Below the pieces are notes generated by a model. That model was not told where the DNA came from, did no database searches, and saw nothing but the letters and a program-made list of their open reading frames with translations. Source: Halieaceae bacterium UBA4452 (lineage in GTDB: Bacteria > Pseudomonadota > Gammaproteobacteria > Pseudomonadales > Halieaceae). Taken from it: a stretch of DNA of 64,000 nt. Made by a program: the position numbers and the translations under genes. Positions 25,256-34,240 of this stretch are shown here, in pieces. Positions within the stretch are counted from its first letter, which is position 1. The number at the start of each line of letters is the position of its first letter. The stretch lies in NCBI GenBank assembly GCA_002389505.1, contig DGPA01000044.1:81375-145374 (forward strand), written 5' to 3'.

Positions 25256-26401
25256 TTACTCGCGATGCCAGTGGGGGGCGATATCGCGTTGGCTGGCTTC
25301 TCCCAGCGAGATGCCCTCGCGTATAGCGGGCCAGAGGATAGGCCATGACAGCGGCGTCATCAGCAGAAAAGGCAGTGGATCACGCCACGAAAAGACAACG
25401 TCTTTTGCGCTGAATAACTGTTTTAGGTGCCTGATGAACTCTCGTGCCTGCCCTTTAAATAGCTGCGAATAGGCTTCAGTCAGCGTACTGTAGGCCCACT
25501 GATAAACGCCGTCTAGTTGCGCAATAGTGGCGGTGTCCTCGCGATCCGAAAGCCAACGGCCAAGCGCCCTAGGCTCAAGGAAATGTACCCCACTGGTGAG
25601 TCGGGGGTTACATTCAATCGCCCAAGGCACGCCTGATTTATCGACAATGAAATCAAAAGCAATAAAGCCCGTGTAGCTCAGCTCGCTGGTGAAGCGCCCA
25701 ATCCACTCCTCAATAGCACTTGTGTCTTGCACTCGCCGAAAACAAATGGCCACAGATCCCGAAAAGACGGCACCTTCATACACCGCTGTTGACACCAGAT
25801 TGCCGTGTACCAAAATGCTAAAGCTGCTCATCAATTGGCCTTGGACCGCGGCCTGTACAATGTCGCCGTCGCCCGTCGCAACAATGGGTCTATCACTCAC
25901 TGCGTGACGTCGGACTCCGACGCCTGAGCATCCTCCGGTGGGCTTAATAATGGTTTCGCGTAATGTCGCCAAGCGTGTGGCGCGCACACTACCCAGCATA
26001 TAGGTCTCAGGTACGGGCAAGGCCAATTTTTCGGCGCGTTCGATAAAGCGAAGTTTGTGGTGTAGCTCTCTGTAGGTGTCCTCATCGGGACCCATCACTA
26101 GAACATCACCGGCTACCCGCTGAGTCAATGCGCTAACGTAATGACTTTCTTCGGAAATGGGTAGGACGAGGGAGATATTTTCTTGGTTGATGATGGTAAG
26201 CAAGTCATTAATAAAGGCGTCAGCGTCTTCCGTTGGCGGCGTCACGACGATACTTTTTGCGACGGCGTTTGATGCGCGACAGAGATGCCATTTAAACGGA
26301 TCAGCGACGATCACTCGCCAGCCCGAGGTCTTAAGTGCCCTGGCCAGCGTGAGTGCCTTGGGAAATCGCCCTAGCGTCAGCAGTGCCACTTTTTTTATCA
26401 C
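25256..26401 (-). CDS. ATP-grasp family ligase
   Basis: 381 aa from GTG 26401, which overlaps the stop of the 44-codon gene as GTGA; another GTG five codons earlier is open. N-terminal Rossmann-like preATP-grasp part (VALLTLGRFPKALTLARAL), ATP loop IIKPTGGCSGVGV with Lys153, and the Mg/ATP site FDFIVDK...ECNPRLTSG with Glu263 and Asn265. A C-terminal extension of about 100 residues is rich in aromatics and Pro. Such enzymes join a carboxylate to an amine, thiol or hydroxyl through an acyl phosphate. It looks like the carbamoyl-phosphate-synthase-like branch rather than RimK/MdnC. Substrate not identifiable. Confidence 0.88.
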   Translation of the reverse strand: MIKKVALLTLGRFPKALTLARALKTSGWRVIVADPFKWHLCRASNAVAKSIVVTPPTEDADAFINDLLTIINQENISLVLPISEESHYVSALTQRVAGDVLVMGPDEDTYRELHHKLRFIERAEKLALPVPETYMLGSVRATRLATLRETIIKPTGGCSGVGVRRHAVSDRPIVATGDGDIVQAAVQGQLMSSFSILVHGNLVSTAVYEGAVFSGSVAICFRRVQDTSAIEEWIGRFTSELSYTGFIAFDFIVDKSGVPWAIECNPRLTSGVHFLEPRALGRWLSDREDTATIAQLDGVYQWAYSTLTEAYSQLFKGQAREFIRHLKQLFSAKDVVFSWRDPLPFLLMTPLSWPILWPAIREGISLGEASQRDIAPHWHRE

Positions 26402-26532
26402 GCCGTGGCGATCCACGGGTGGGGGTTGTACGCTTGTTCATAAACCCGCTGAGGCGCGTCACCACGGAGGGGTACCGATTCCACACCGTTACTAGTCGAT
26501 ATAAACCCGTAGCCACCGAGTGCACCGGTCAT
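26398..26532 (-). CDS. 44-aa peptide gene ahead of the ATP-grasp ligase
   Basis: Small gene with a clear ribosome binding site (GGAG, seven bases before the ATG) and a GTGA overlap with the ligase gene, both signs of real translation and coupling. The product starts MTGALGGYGF, contains Ser/Thr/Asp/Glu in the middle, and ends YEQAYNPHPWIATA, an aromatic-rich tail with two Tyr, one His and one Trp. No homologue is recognised. It may be a precursor peptide modified by the ligase (and perhaps the P450), or a leader/small partner protein. All function is inference. Confidence 0.6.
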   Translation of the reverse strand: MTGALGGYGFISTSNGVESVPLRGDAPQRVYEQAYNPHPWIATA

Positions 26533-26708
26533 GGTCGTTCTCCAAGCCAATGATGTTTGTCTACCCGATTCCTAGGTAGCGCACGACGAACCGTTCGGGA
26601 GAGACTCATTATCAACAGAGTAGTGTCCGGCGAGTGCGAGGGCAAGCTATTGTCTACCTATAGCGTCTGCTAATCCTTAAAAGCGGGTCAGCTAGGAATC
26701 TATGTGCG

Positions 26709-27554
26709 TTAATCCCTCAGGTGCTGTGCGTGAAAGGCAAGGTGCTCACCAATGAAACTGGCGATGAAAAAATAGCTGTGATCATAGCCGGGCTGCAATC
26801 GGTGTTGCATAGGGTAATCACTGTCAGCGGCAGCGGCTTTGAGCAGTTCGGGTTTCAACTGTTCCTCGAGGAAGTTATCGGCATCACCCTGATCCACCAA
26901 TAGCGGTACCTGCTGGGTGACGCTGGCGATCAGGTGCGCACTGTCATGGCGCTGCCAAAGATTGCGATCTGACCCCAAGTACTGGCCCAGCGCTTTTTCG
27001 CCCCAAGGGCAACGGGTGGGTGAGCTTATGGGTGCAAACGCCGAGATTGAACGATAGCGATTGGGATTGTTGAGGGCGAGTGTTATCGCCCCGTGACCAC
27101 CCATAGAGTGCCCACTGATGCTTGCTCGCTGGGTATCGAGTGCGCTAATGCTGGCGATAACGTGAGGCAGTTCATCAAGCACATAGTCGTACATGCGATA
27201 ATGTCTAGACCAAGGAGATTGGGTGGCATTGACGTAAAAGCCTGCCCCCAAGCCAAAATCATAGGCGGCTTCAGGATCGTCAGGTACGCCATCGCCGCGA
27301 GGACTCGTGTCAGAGGCGACCAAGGCTATACCGTGCTCTGCAGCATAGCGCTGGGCGCCGGCTTTGGTAACAAAATTGTCGTCCGTGCAGGTCAGTCCCG
27401 ACAGCCAATACAGCACAGGAACGGGGCCTGATACTGCTTGGGGTGGCAGGTAAACAGACACCGTCATGGTACAGTCGAGTACCTCAGATGGGTGACTAAA
27501 CCTCAGTTGCTCGCCGCCAAAACAGTGATTGGCGGCTATTGTTTCGAGGGCCAT
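26709..27554 (-). CDS. fghA: S-formylglutathione hydrolase
   Basis: 281 aa esterase-D family alpha/beta hydrolase. Hydrolyses S-formylglutathione to formate and glutathione, the second step of glutathione-dependent formaldehyde removal. Visible: YWLSGLTCTDDNFVTKAG, nucleophile elbow GHSMGGHGA, and PGYDHSYFFIASFI with the catalytic His. The start overlaps the adhC stop as TGATG; the pair is a standard detoxification operon. Confidence 0.95.
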   Translation of the reverse strand: MALETIAANHCFGGEQLRFSHPSEVLDCTMTVSVYLPPQAVSGPVPVLYWLSGLTCTDDNFVTKAGAQRYAAEHGIALVASDTSPRGDGVPDDPEAAYDFGLGAGFYVNATQSPWSRHYRMYDYVLDELPHVIASISALDTQRASISGHSMGGHGAITLALNNPNRYRSISAFAPISSPTRCPWGEKALGQYLGSDRNLWQRHDSAHLIASVTQQVPLLVDQGDADNFLEEQLKPELLKAAAADSDYPMQHRLQPGYDHSYFFIASFIGEHLAFHAQHLRD

Positions 27555-28660
27555 CAGTACACCACTACTGAGCGAATGCTCTCGCCTGAGTGCATGAGAT
27601 CAAAGGCCTTATTAATGTCATTGAGTGGCATGGTATGGGTAATGAGATCATCGATATTGATACGGCCATCCATATACCAGTCGACAATCTTGGGTACATC
27701 CGTGCGACCGCGCGCGCCGCCAAAGGCAGTGCCGTGCCAAGATCGACCGGTCACCAGTTGAAAGGGGCGCGTCGATATTTCCTGGCCAGCACCGGCAACA
27801 CCAATAATGCAACTCTGGCCCCAGCCTTTGTGCGTGCATTCCAGCGCATCGCGCATAACAGTGACGTTACCAATACATTCGAAGCTATAGTCGACACCGC
27901 CGCCGGTCATTTGCACTAGGGTATCCACGAGATTGTCATGGTCGTTCGGGTTGACGAAGTCGGTCATACCGAACTGTCGCCCAAGGGCGTCTTTTGCAGG
28001 ATTCATATCCACACCAATAATGCGGCTAGCGCCCACCATTTTCGCGCCCTGAACCACGTTGAGCCCGATGCCCCCTAGGCCAAAGACCGCTACGGTTGAG
28101 CCCGGCTCAACTTTCATAGTGAAGGCAACCGCACCTATGCCCGTGGTGACACCACAGCCAATGTAGCAAATCTTATCGAAGGGCGCGTCTTCCCGGACTT
28201 TAGCGAGTGCGATTTCCGGCAGGACTGTGTAATTAGAGAACGTTGAACAGCCCATGTAATGCAGTAGCGGCGTGCCATCTAATGAGAAACGACTCGTGTG
28301 ATCGGGCATCACGCCTTTACCCTGCGTCTCTCTGATAGCTTGACAGAGATTGGTTTTAGGGTGCAAACAGTACTCGCATTGACGACATTCAGGCGTGTAA
28401 AGGGGAATGACATGATCACCGGGTTTGACACTGCTGACGCCTGGACCCACCTCCACAACGACGCCAGCGCCTTCATGTCCGAGGATGGCCGGGAAAGCGC
28501 CCTCGGGGTCATCGCCAGACAGAGTAAAGGCGTCAGTGTGGCAGACTCCAGTCGCTTTGATCTCGACCATGACCTCACCCGCTTTGGGGCCTTCCAAGTC
28601 GACATCACAAATTTCCAGGGGCTTTCCTGCACCAAAAGCAACAGCTGCGCGTGTTTTCAT
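27554..28660 (-). CDS. adhC: S-(hydroxymethyl)glutathione dehydrogenase, class III alcohol dehydrogenase
   Basis: 368 aa zinc-dependent MDR enzyme oxidising S-hydroxymethylglutathione with NAD. Visible: catalytic zinc ligands in GVCHTDAFTLSG and GHEGAGVVVEVG, the structural zinc set CRQCEYCLHPKTNLC, and the Rossmann motif VFGLGGIGLNVV. Length is normal for class III ADH. First gene of adhC-fghA; the 121-bp upstream gap shows no recognisable operator. Confidence 0.96.
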   Translation of the reverse strand: MKTRAAVAFGAGKPLEICDVDLEGPKAGEVMVEIKATGVCHTDAFTLSGDDPEGAFPAILGHEGAGVVVEVGPGVSSVKPGDHVIPLYTPECRQCEYCLHPKTNLCQAIRETQGKGVMPDHTSRFSLDGTPLLHYMGCSTFSNYTVLPEIALAKVREDAPFDKICYIGCGVTTGIGAVAFTMKVEPGSTVAVFGLGGIGLNVVQGAKMVGASRIIGVDMNPAKDALGRQFGMTDFVNPNDHDNLVDTLVQMTGGGVDYSFECIGNVTVMRDALECTHKGWGQSCIIGVAGAGQEISTRPFQLVTGRSWHGTAFGGARGRTDVPKIVDWYMDGRINIDDLITHTMPLNDINKAFDLMHSGESIRSVVVY

Positions 28661-28781
28661 AAGAGTCCTCGATAATCATCTACTGCGACAGGGGTCATTT
28701 CTAAGCGATCAAGACCCTAAATGCCAGTGTAAGTGTAAAAAAATTAGCCGCAAAGCCAGCGATTAAGCAGTGCAAACGCCG

Positions 28782-29582
28782 CTACCCTGATTGATTCGCT
28801 CTGGTTTTCAACTGCTGTAAACGCGCCTCCATTGACGCAAAGTCTACCCCTTTGACATAGGCCGAAGCCCGATCACCCTCGAGTCGCAGTGCATCGCCGA
28901 GGGTTAGCTCCCAGCCGTCGGACATTAGACTATTCAGGGCAGGAACGGTGGCCTCATCGGCATCGGCAATCTGTCTCGCCACGCGTTCAGTGTGGGCGAG
29001 TAAATCCTCATCGGGAACGACCTGATTCACTAAACCCCATTCGCAGGCTTTCTCTGCGGTAATGAAATTGCCTGTTAAACTCATTTCTTTGGCGCGATTT
29101 AAGCCAATGAGTCTAGGTAATTTTTGTGACAATCCCCATCCAGGCAATAGCCCTACCCGGGCATGTGTATCGGCGAAGCGCGCTGACTCCCCAGCGAAGA
29201 GAAAATCGCAGGCGAGGGCGAGCTCAAATCCACCGGTAACAGCAGCGCCGTTGACGGCGCCAATAATGGGTTTCTTGCAGCGATCTAGTGCCACGACCAA
29301 AGGGGAATCAGTCCCCAAGCCGTTCTCTGTCAGCATGGTTGGCGTGTGAGTCAGTTCTTTCAGGTCGACACCGGCACAGAAAGCCTTTCCTGCACCGGTG
29401 AGAATAATGACCCGTATCTGGTCATCCTTTGCCAGGGCGTCAAAGGCATCGATTATTGCGTGACTGAGCGTCTGATTGAGTGCGTTGTAGGCATTTGGGC
29501 GGTTAAGTGTCAGCGTAGCGATCCCATCCTTCGCGGTCTGGGTCAACATATCACCGTCATTTGTTGTCATGCTGTTAGTCAT
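28782..29582 (-). CDS. Enoyl-CoA hydratase/isomerase family protein
   Basis: 266 aa with ATG at 29582, chosen for AGGAG six bases upstream; the longer open frame runs into the neighbouring ligase gene. Crotonase fold: LNRPNAYNALNQ, ILTGAGKAFCAGVDLKEL (oxyanion hole) and AVNGAAVTGGFELALACDF. Catalytic region FADTHARVGLLPGWG has Ala/Arg where classical hydratases have the second glutamate, so the exact reaction (hydratase, isomerase or other) is open. Lies 46 bp after an acyl-CoA ligase gene, so both likely act on the same CoA ester. Confidence 0.88.
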   Translation of the reverse strand: MTNSMTTNDGDMLTQTAKDGIATLTLNRPNAYNALNQTLSHAIIDAFDALAKDDQIRVIILTGAGKAFCAGVDLKELTHTPTMLTENGLGTDSPLVVALDRCKKPIIGAVNGAAVTGGFELALACDFLFAGESARFADTHARVGLLPGWGLSQKLPRLIGLNRAKEMSLTGNFITAEKACEWGLVNQVVPDEDLLAHTERVARQIADADEATVPALNSLMSDGWELTLGDALRLEGDRASAYVKGVDFASMEARLQQLKTRANQSG

Positions 29583-29628
29583 GTCGATCTCCTGTGTGTC
29601 GATAGATTGTCTGGTCATGCCTGTGCCT

Positions 29629-31113
29629 TCAGTCCCGCGCAGCGCGTAGGGCGCTACGCGTGATCTTCCCGGCTTCGTTACGGGGCAGTGCAGGGACAAA
29701 CTCAATGTTGCGCGGCACCTTGTAGCGCACCAACTGCGTTTCGCAAAGCCTGCGTAGATCATCGGCACTGACCGCCTCAGACTTGTCATACAGCTCGACG
29801 ATAGCATGGACACGACGTCCCAGATCCGGGTCTTTGAGGCCAATCACCGCCACGTCTCTGACTGCCGGATGCTGACTGATCACTGACTCCACTTCGGCTG
29901 GGTAAATATTAGCACCCCCCGATATGATTAAGTCAGTACGCCGATCGGCCAGATAGAGATAGCCCTCGTCATCTAGCCAACCCAAATCACCGACGCTGGC
30001 ATAGCCATCCTGTACGGTTTCTAGGGGATCAGCACCCAAATAGTGGTAATTGGCCGCCTGGCCGGCAAATCGCGTAAAAATCTCCCCGATTTCCCCGGGA
30101 GGAAGCGGTCGACGTGCCTCATCGACAATAAGAATGTCGGTAGCCACCGATTTGCCGACACTGCCTCTATGGGTGAGCCACTCATTACCATCGAGGGCGG
30201 TCATGCCGGTCGATTCCGTCGCCGCCCACAGTTCAAGAATTTTTTCGCCGCCTAATGCATCGATAAAGCCCTCCTTGGCCCAGGCTGGACATGGCGCAGC
30301 GAGGTGCCAAACAATACGCACTGAGGACCAATCGACATGATGCCACAGCGGGTCATGCAGCATGCGTTGCATCATGGTGGGAACGAGATTGAGGACGGTC
30401 GGACGCTGCTGTTCAATAAGCTCTAGGCAACGGTGCGCATCAAAGCGCTCGTTGAGTAAGATGCCACCTCCGCTTAGCAGCATGTTGAGTGAAAACCAAA
30501 AAGGGCCATTGTGGTAGAGCGGGCCAGGTGAATATTTCAGATCGGACGCTTCAAAACGCAGCGCGAGCCCAATCGGGTTCTCCCCCAAAGGAACCGTAAA
30601 AGGCCCGCGCGTTAAAATAAGCTTGGGTTTACCGGTTGAGCCCCCTGAACACAACGCCTTAATGGGGTCACTGGCTACCCTGTGCGCTGCAGCTTGCTCT
30701 GCTGCGGCGCCCTGTGTCTCAGCGCTGGCAGCTGTCGTCATATAGACTGACGGAAAGCCCCAATCTCGCTGTGCAAATACGACCTTGGGCTTGGCTAACT
30801 CAAGCAGCCGCTGACACTCACTCTCGGGTAGGCGATGACTGACGGGCATTGGACTGCCCCCGGCTTTATAAATGGCAGTGGTTGCCACTAAAAAATCAAC
30901 GGATGTGGGTAAAATGATGGGAACTAGGTCACCAACAGCGACGCCCTGCTCGATGAGTAAACCCGCGAGGGCATTGGATTGTTGCCGTAACTGCGCCCGG
31001 GTCAGCGTAGCGATACTACGATCAATGTGGGCGCAGCTAATGACAACTTGCTCCGGATGGATGCTCGCGTAATAATCCAGCGTCTGGCCAAATGTTAGCG
31101 CTTCTCCCAGCAT
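29629..31113 (-). CDS. AMP-binding acyl-CoA synthetase
   Basis: 494 aa ANL-superfamily ligase activating a carboxylic acid to its CoA thioester via an acyl-AMP. Visible: P-loop CSGGSTGKPK, A5-type ELWAATESTG, YASVGDLGWLDDEGYLYLADR.TDLIISGGANIYPAEVE core, and C-terminal NEAGKITRSAL with the catalytic Lys. Substrate unknown. Operon partner is the downstream crotonase gene. Divergent from the YdjM-like gene. Confidence 0.92.
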   Translation of the reverse strand: MLGEALTFGQTLDYYASIHPEQVVISCAHIDRSIATLTRAQLRQQSNALAGLLIEQGVAVGDLVPIILPTSVDFLVATTAIYKAGGSPMPVSHRLPESECQRLLELAKPKVVFAQRDWGFPSVYMTTAASAETQGAAAEQAAAHRVASDPIKALCSGGSTGKPKLILTRGPFTVPLGENPIGLALRFEASDLKYSPGPLYHNGPFWFSLNMLLSGGGILLNERFDAHRCLELIEQQRPTVLNLVPTMMQRMLHDPLWHHVDWSSVRIVWHLAAPCPAWAKEGFIDALGGEKILELWAATESTGMTALDGNEWLTHRGSVGKSVATDILIVDEARRPLPPGEIGEIFTRFAGQAANYHYLGADPLETVQDGYASVGDLGWLDDEGYLYLADRRTDLIISGGANIYPAEVESVISQHPAVRDVAVIGLKDPDLGRRVHAIVELYDKSEAVSADDLRRLCETQLVRYKVPRNIEFVPALPRNEAGKITRSALRAARD

Positions 31114-31166
31114 TGATTGATCCTTTTTGAGTTAGTTGTCGCGTGTTTTAGCACAGGGGTAAACGA

Positions 31167-32162
31167 ATGGATCCAGTCAGTCAGGCAGTCGTTGGTGCTA
31201 TTGTTCCCCAGAGCATCGGTCGTCGTCGGCCACTGGCCGCCATTGCTCTAGTAGGCGGCCTCGCGGGCATGGCCCCGGATCTTGATATTTTTATTCGCTC
31301 CTCGACAGACCCGCTGCTGTTTCTAGTTTATCACCGACAATTTACGCACTCACTGATTTTTATCCCGATCGGGGCCTTACTCTGTACCATGGCCCTGTGG
31401 CCGCTCATGCGGCGTTGGCTGGAGCTCAAGACGGTATTTTGGACGGCGCTATTGGGCTTTGGCAGTCACGGCGTACTCGATGCGTGTACCACCTATGGCA
31501 CCTTGTTGCTGTGGCCATTTTCAGATGTCCGTGTCGCCTGGAATAACGTCAGTGTCGTCGATCCACTATTTACTTTGCCCGTGTTAGTCGCGGTACTGCT
31601 GGCGGCGCGGCTGGATTCGCGTCGCATTGCGCAGTGGGGGCTAGTATGGGGACTGAGCTACTTACTGCTGGGGTTGACGCAAAATGACCGAGCAGAGTCG
31701 GCCGCCTATGAGCTTGCTCATGCTCGTGGGCACTTGCCGGTACGTTTATCTGCCAAGCCAGGCTTTGCCAATTTGCTGCTGTGGAAAGTCATTTACGAAT
31801 ACGATGGGCGGTTCTACGTTGACGCTGTGCGTGTGGGCTTAGCGACGACAATCATTCCAGGCGATTCTGTCGAGCGGTTATCGAGGGCTAAACATCTGCC
31901 ATGGCTTGATGCTGACAGTCAGCAAGCGCGAGATTTGGCGCGTTTTCAATGGTTCTCCAACGATTATTTGGCTCTCGATCAGCACGATCCACTGCTGGTC
32001 ATCGATATGCGCTACAGCCTGTTGCCCAACGAAGTTGACGGCCTTTGGGGTATTCGCTTCAACCCCACCGCCGGCGTGGACGAGCACATTGACTATCGAA
32101 CTCAGCGCCGTCCTAGTCGGGAGCGACTCGACCGGCTGATCGACATGTTGGCCAATCCCTAG
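31167..32162 (+). CDS. YdjM-family inner-membrane metal-dependent hydrolase
   Basis: 331 aa. Visible: MDPVSQAVVGAIVPQ, GMAPDLDIF, the H-x-x-x-THS motif in YHRQFTHSLIF, and GSHGVLDACTTYGT, the conserved Asp/His pattern of the YdjM (LexA-binding/predicted hydrolase) membrane family. Several hydrophobic segments occupy the first 180 residues, followed by a soluble domain. Function of the family is poorly defined. Its TAG stop shares the palindrome CTAG with the stop of the opposite gene. Confidence 0.85.
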   Translation: MDPVSQAVVGAIVPQSIGRRRPLAAIALVGGLAGMAPDLDIFIRSSTDPLLFLVYHRQFTHSLIFIPIGALLCTMALWPLMRRWLELKTVFWTALLGFGSHGVLDACTTYGTLLLWPFSDVRVAWNNVSVVDPLFTLPVLVAVLLAARLDSRRIAQWGLVWGLSYLLLGLTQNDRAESAAYELAHARGHLPVRLSAKPGFANLLLWKVIYEYDGRFYVDAVRVGLATTIIPGDSVERLSRAKHLPWLDADSQQARDLARFQWFSNDYLALDQHDPLLVIDMRYSLLPNEVDGLWGIRFNPTAGVDEHIDYRTQRRPSRERLDRLIDMLANP

Positions 32163-33034
32163 CGCTGCTGTAGCGCCTCGTAGTAAGCGATTAATCGCTC
32201 CGCCTGCTCAAGATGCAAGCGCTCTGTCATTTGTCCGCCTACCTTGATAACCCCAAGATGGCAATTCTCCGGATCAGAAAAAGCATCAATAATGGCTTGT
32301 GCTTGGTTTATGGCTTGGGGGCTTGGTGTAAATAGACGATTGGCCGATTCAATTTGTTTGGGGTGTATGAGGGTTTTGCCATCGAATCCGAGCTGTCGCC
32401 CCTGGGTGCACTCGTCAATTAAACCGGCTGCATCGTCAATATCATTAAAGACCCCGTCTAAGACATCGAGGGCGTAGGCGCGTCCCGCAGTGACGGTCTG
32501 ACTTAATGCATGGAGTAGAGCCTGTCGATCGGGAGTGACATCAAGGCGTAAGTCTTTGGCGAGATCGTTGCCACCAACAATCAAACCAGCGAGTCGGCTG
32601 TCGGTACTCGCGGCGGCAATACGAGCAAGATTGAGAATGGCCGCTGGACTTTCAATCATCGCCCACAGGGCAATAGCGCTCGACTGATCGGCTGCGCAGA
32701 GTAGGGCATTGGCGCGCATAATATCGTCGGCGTCATCCACCTTCGGTACAATAATAGCGTGCGGGGAATGTTTAGCAACGCGCCTTAAATCAGTCTCACC
32801 CCAGGCAGTATTCAAGGCATTGATGCGAACCCACAGCTCACGATAACCGTACCCCCCGGACGTGAGTGCCGCACAAACAGTATCTCGCGCCTCCTTTTTT
32901 TTATCCGCGGACACCGCATCCTCAAGATCCATAATCACCACATCACAAGGCAGTGAACGGGCCTTATCGAGGGCCCGGGTGTTAGTGCCGGGCATATAAA
33001 GACAAGAGCGCCGGGGGCTAAAGGCGGGTGGCAT
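32159..33034 (-). CDS. CitE-like CoA ester lyase (HpcH/HpaI aldolase family)
   Basis: 291 aa. Family members cleave citramalyl-, malyl- or citryl-CoA. Visible: RRSCLYMPGTN, DVVIMDLEDAVSADKK (Mg-binding acids), RINALNTAWGETDL, LWAMIESPAAILN, and GKTLIHPKQIES near the C-terminus. Stand-alone gene, without citrate lyase alpha/gamma partners, so it is not a citrate lyase complex; a (citra)malyl-CoA lyase role is plausible. It follows sat by 14 bp. Confidence 0.87.
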   Translation of the reverse strand: MPPAFSPRRSCLYMPGTNTRALDKARSLPCDVVIMDLEDAVSADKKKEARDTVCAALTSGGYGYRELWVRINALNTAWGETDLRRVAKHSPHAIIVPKVDDADDIMRANALLCAADQSSAIALWAMIESPAAILNLARIAAASTDSRLAGLIVGGNDLAKDLRLDVTPDRQALLHALSQTVTAGRAYALDVLDGVFNDIDDAAGLIDECTQGRQLGFDGKTLIHPKQIESANRLFTPSPQAINQAQAIIDAFSDPENCHLGVIKVGGQMTERLHLEQAERLIAYYEALQQR

Positions 33035-33048
33035 AGTGGTCTCGAGCG

Positions 33049-34236
33049 TTAGCTATCAATGGATTGATAATAATCCATCAAGATCTGTGCGACTTCAGGG
33101 CGTGAAAACTCGACCGGTGGAGCGATCCCTTGGCCAAGCATGTCACGGACTTTTGTACCTGAGAGTACAATAAAATCATCCTTTTCATGATCCGGAGCCT
33201 CACGCATCATCACGACTTTATCGAGCTTTTTAGACCAAGCGGTGTGGTCGGCTTTGAAAATGGCAATGTCTAGCGCATCGGCAGGTACGCGATCATCAAA
33301 AATGGTTTGGGCGTCGAAGGGCCCATAGTAGTCACCGACACCTGCGTGATCACGGCCGACAATCAAGTGAGTAGCCCCCATGTTTTGTCGAAATACGGCA
33401 TGTAACACTGCTTCTCGAGGTCCCGCATACAGCATGTCAAAACCATAGCCGCTCACCATGACACTATTGGGTGGGAAGTACAGCTCGACCATTTTTCGAA
33501 TGCTGGCGTCGCGCACCTCCGCAGGAATATCGCCAGGTTTGAGCTTGCCGAGCAGCATATGGACGATACAGCCATCAGCATTGAGACGCTCCATGGCCAT
33601 ACGACACAGTTCTTCGTGGGCTAGGTGCATAGGATTACGGGTTTGGAAGGCGACGACTGTTTCCCAGCCCCGTTGCGCAATGTGCTCGCGAATCTCGTAG
33701 GCCGTTTCGAAGGTGTTAGGGAAGTCAGCTTGGAAGTAGCTAAAGCTCAAGACGTCGATGGGGCCTGACAAAGCGATATTGCCGAGCGATGTAAAGGTCG
33801 CGACACCGGGGTGCTCTGGGTCTAAGGTGCCAAAGATCTGTTCAGCCATAGACTCGACATGCTGTTCGCTCAGCTGATCGACGCCAGCTACATGCATCAA
33901 GGCAATAATCGGATTGCCATCAACATTGGGGTCTCGTAGTGCCAGTCTATCGCCTACTTGAACGGTCGAATCGCTGGTGAGATTGAGCACGGGCACCGGC
34001 CAAAATAGGCCGTCGGTGGTATGCATGGTCTCGGCGACAGACAGCGCGTCAGCCAAATGCATAAACCCGGTGAGCGGATTAAAGTAACCCCCGCCGAGCA
34101 TGACGACATTGGCGGCTGCGGCGGAATTGAGTACGAGTGAGGGTAAGCGTTCTGCCTCACTCATGAGCGCGGCTCGCCGCTGCTCATCCCGTATGTACAA
34201 CGGGTTTAACTGCTCTGAACCATGTGGCTTGATCAA
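33049..34236 (-). CDS. sat: Sulfate adenylyltransferase (ATP sulfurylase), single-chain type
   Basis: 395 aa homo-oligomeric ATP sulfurylase converting sulfate and ATP to APS. Visible: GGGYFNPLTGFM, the nucleotide site FQTRNPMHLAHE (QxRNPxHxxH) and GRDHAGVGDYYGPF, plus VVMMREAP. Starts 4 bp after cysC, so APS and PAPS formation are encoded together. This is the Sat type, not the CysDN GTPase-coupled type common in enterobacteria. Confidence 0.95.
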   Translation of the reverse strand: MIKPHGSEQLNPLYIRDEQRRAALMSEAERLPSLVLNSAAAANVVMLGGGYFNPLTGFMHLADALSVAETMHTTDGLFWPVPVLNLTSDSTVQVGDRLALRDPNVDGNPIIALMHVAGVDQLSEQHVESMAEQIFGTLDPEHPGVATFTSLGNIALSGPIDVLSFSYFQADFPNTFETAYEIREHIAQRGWETVVAFQTRNPMHLAHEELCRMAMERLNADGCIVHMLLGKLKPGDIPAEVRDASIRKMVELYFPPNSVMVSGYGFDMLYAGPREAVLHAVFRQNMGATHLIVGRDHAGVGDYYGPFDAQTIFDDRVPADALDIAIFKADHTAWSKKLDKVVMMREAPDHEKDDFIVLSGTKVRDMLGQGIAPPVEFSRPEVAQILMDYYQSIDS

Positions 34237-34240
34237 TGCA

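Noticed and set aside
29583..29843. N-terminal extension of the enoyl-CoA hydratase frame
   Set aside because: It overlaps the acyl-CoA ligase gene in another frame; AGGAG before the ATG at 29582 fixes the start.
32159..32162. Possible fusion or frameshift at the overlapping stops of two convergent genes
   Set aside because: Both genes end properly in a shared CTAG; this is a simple convergent overlap.
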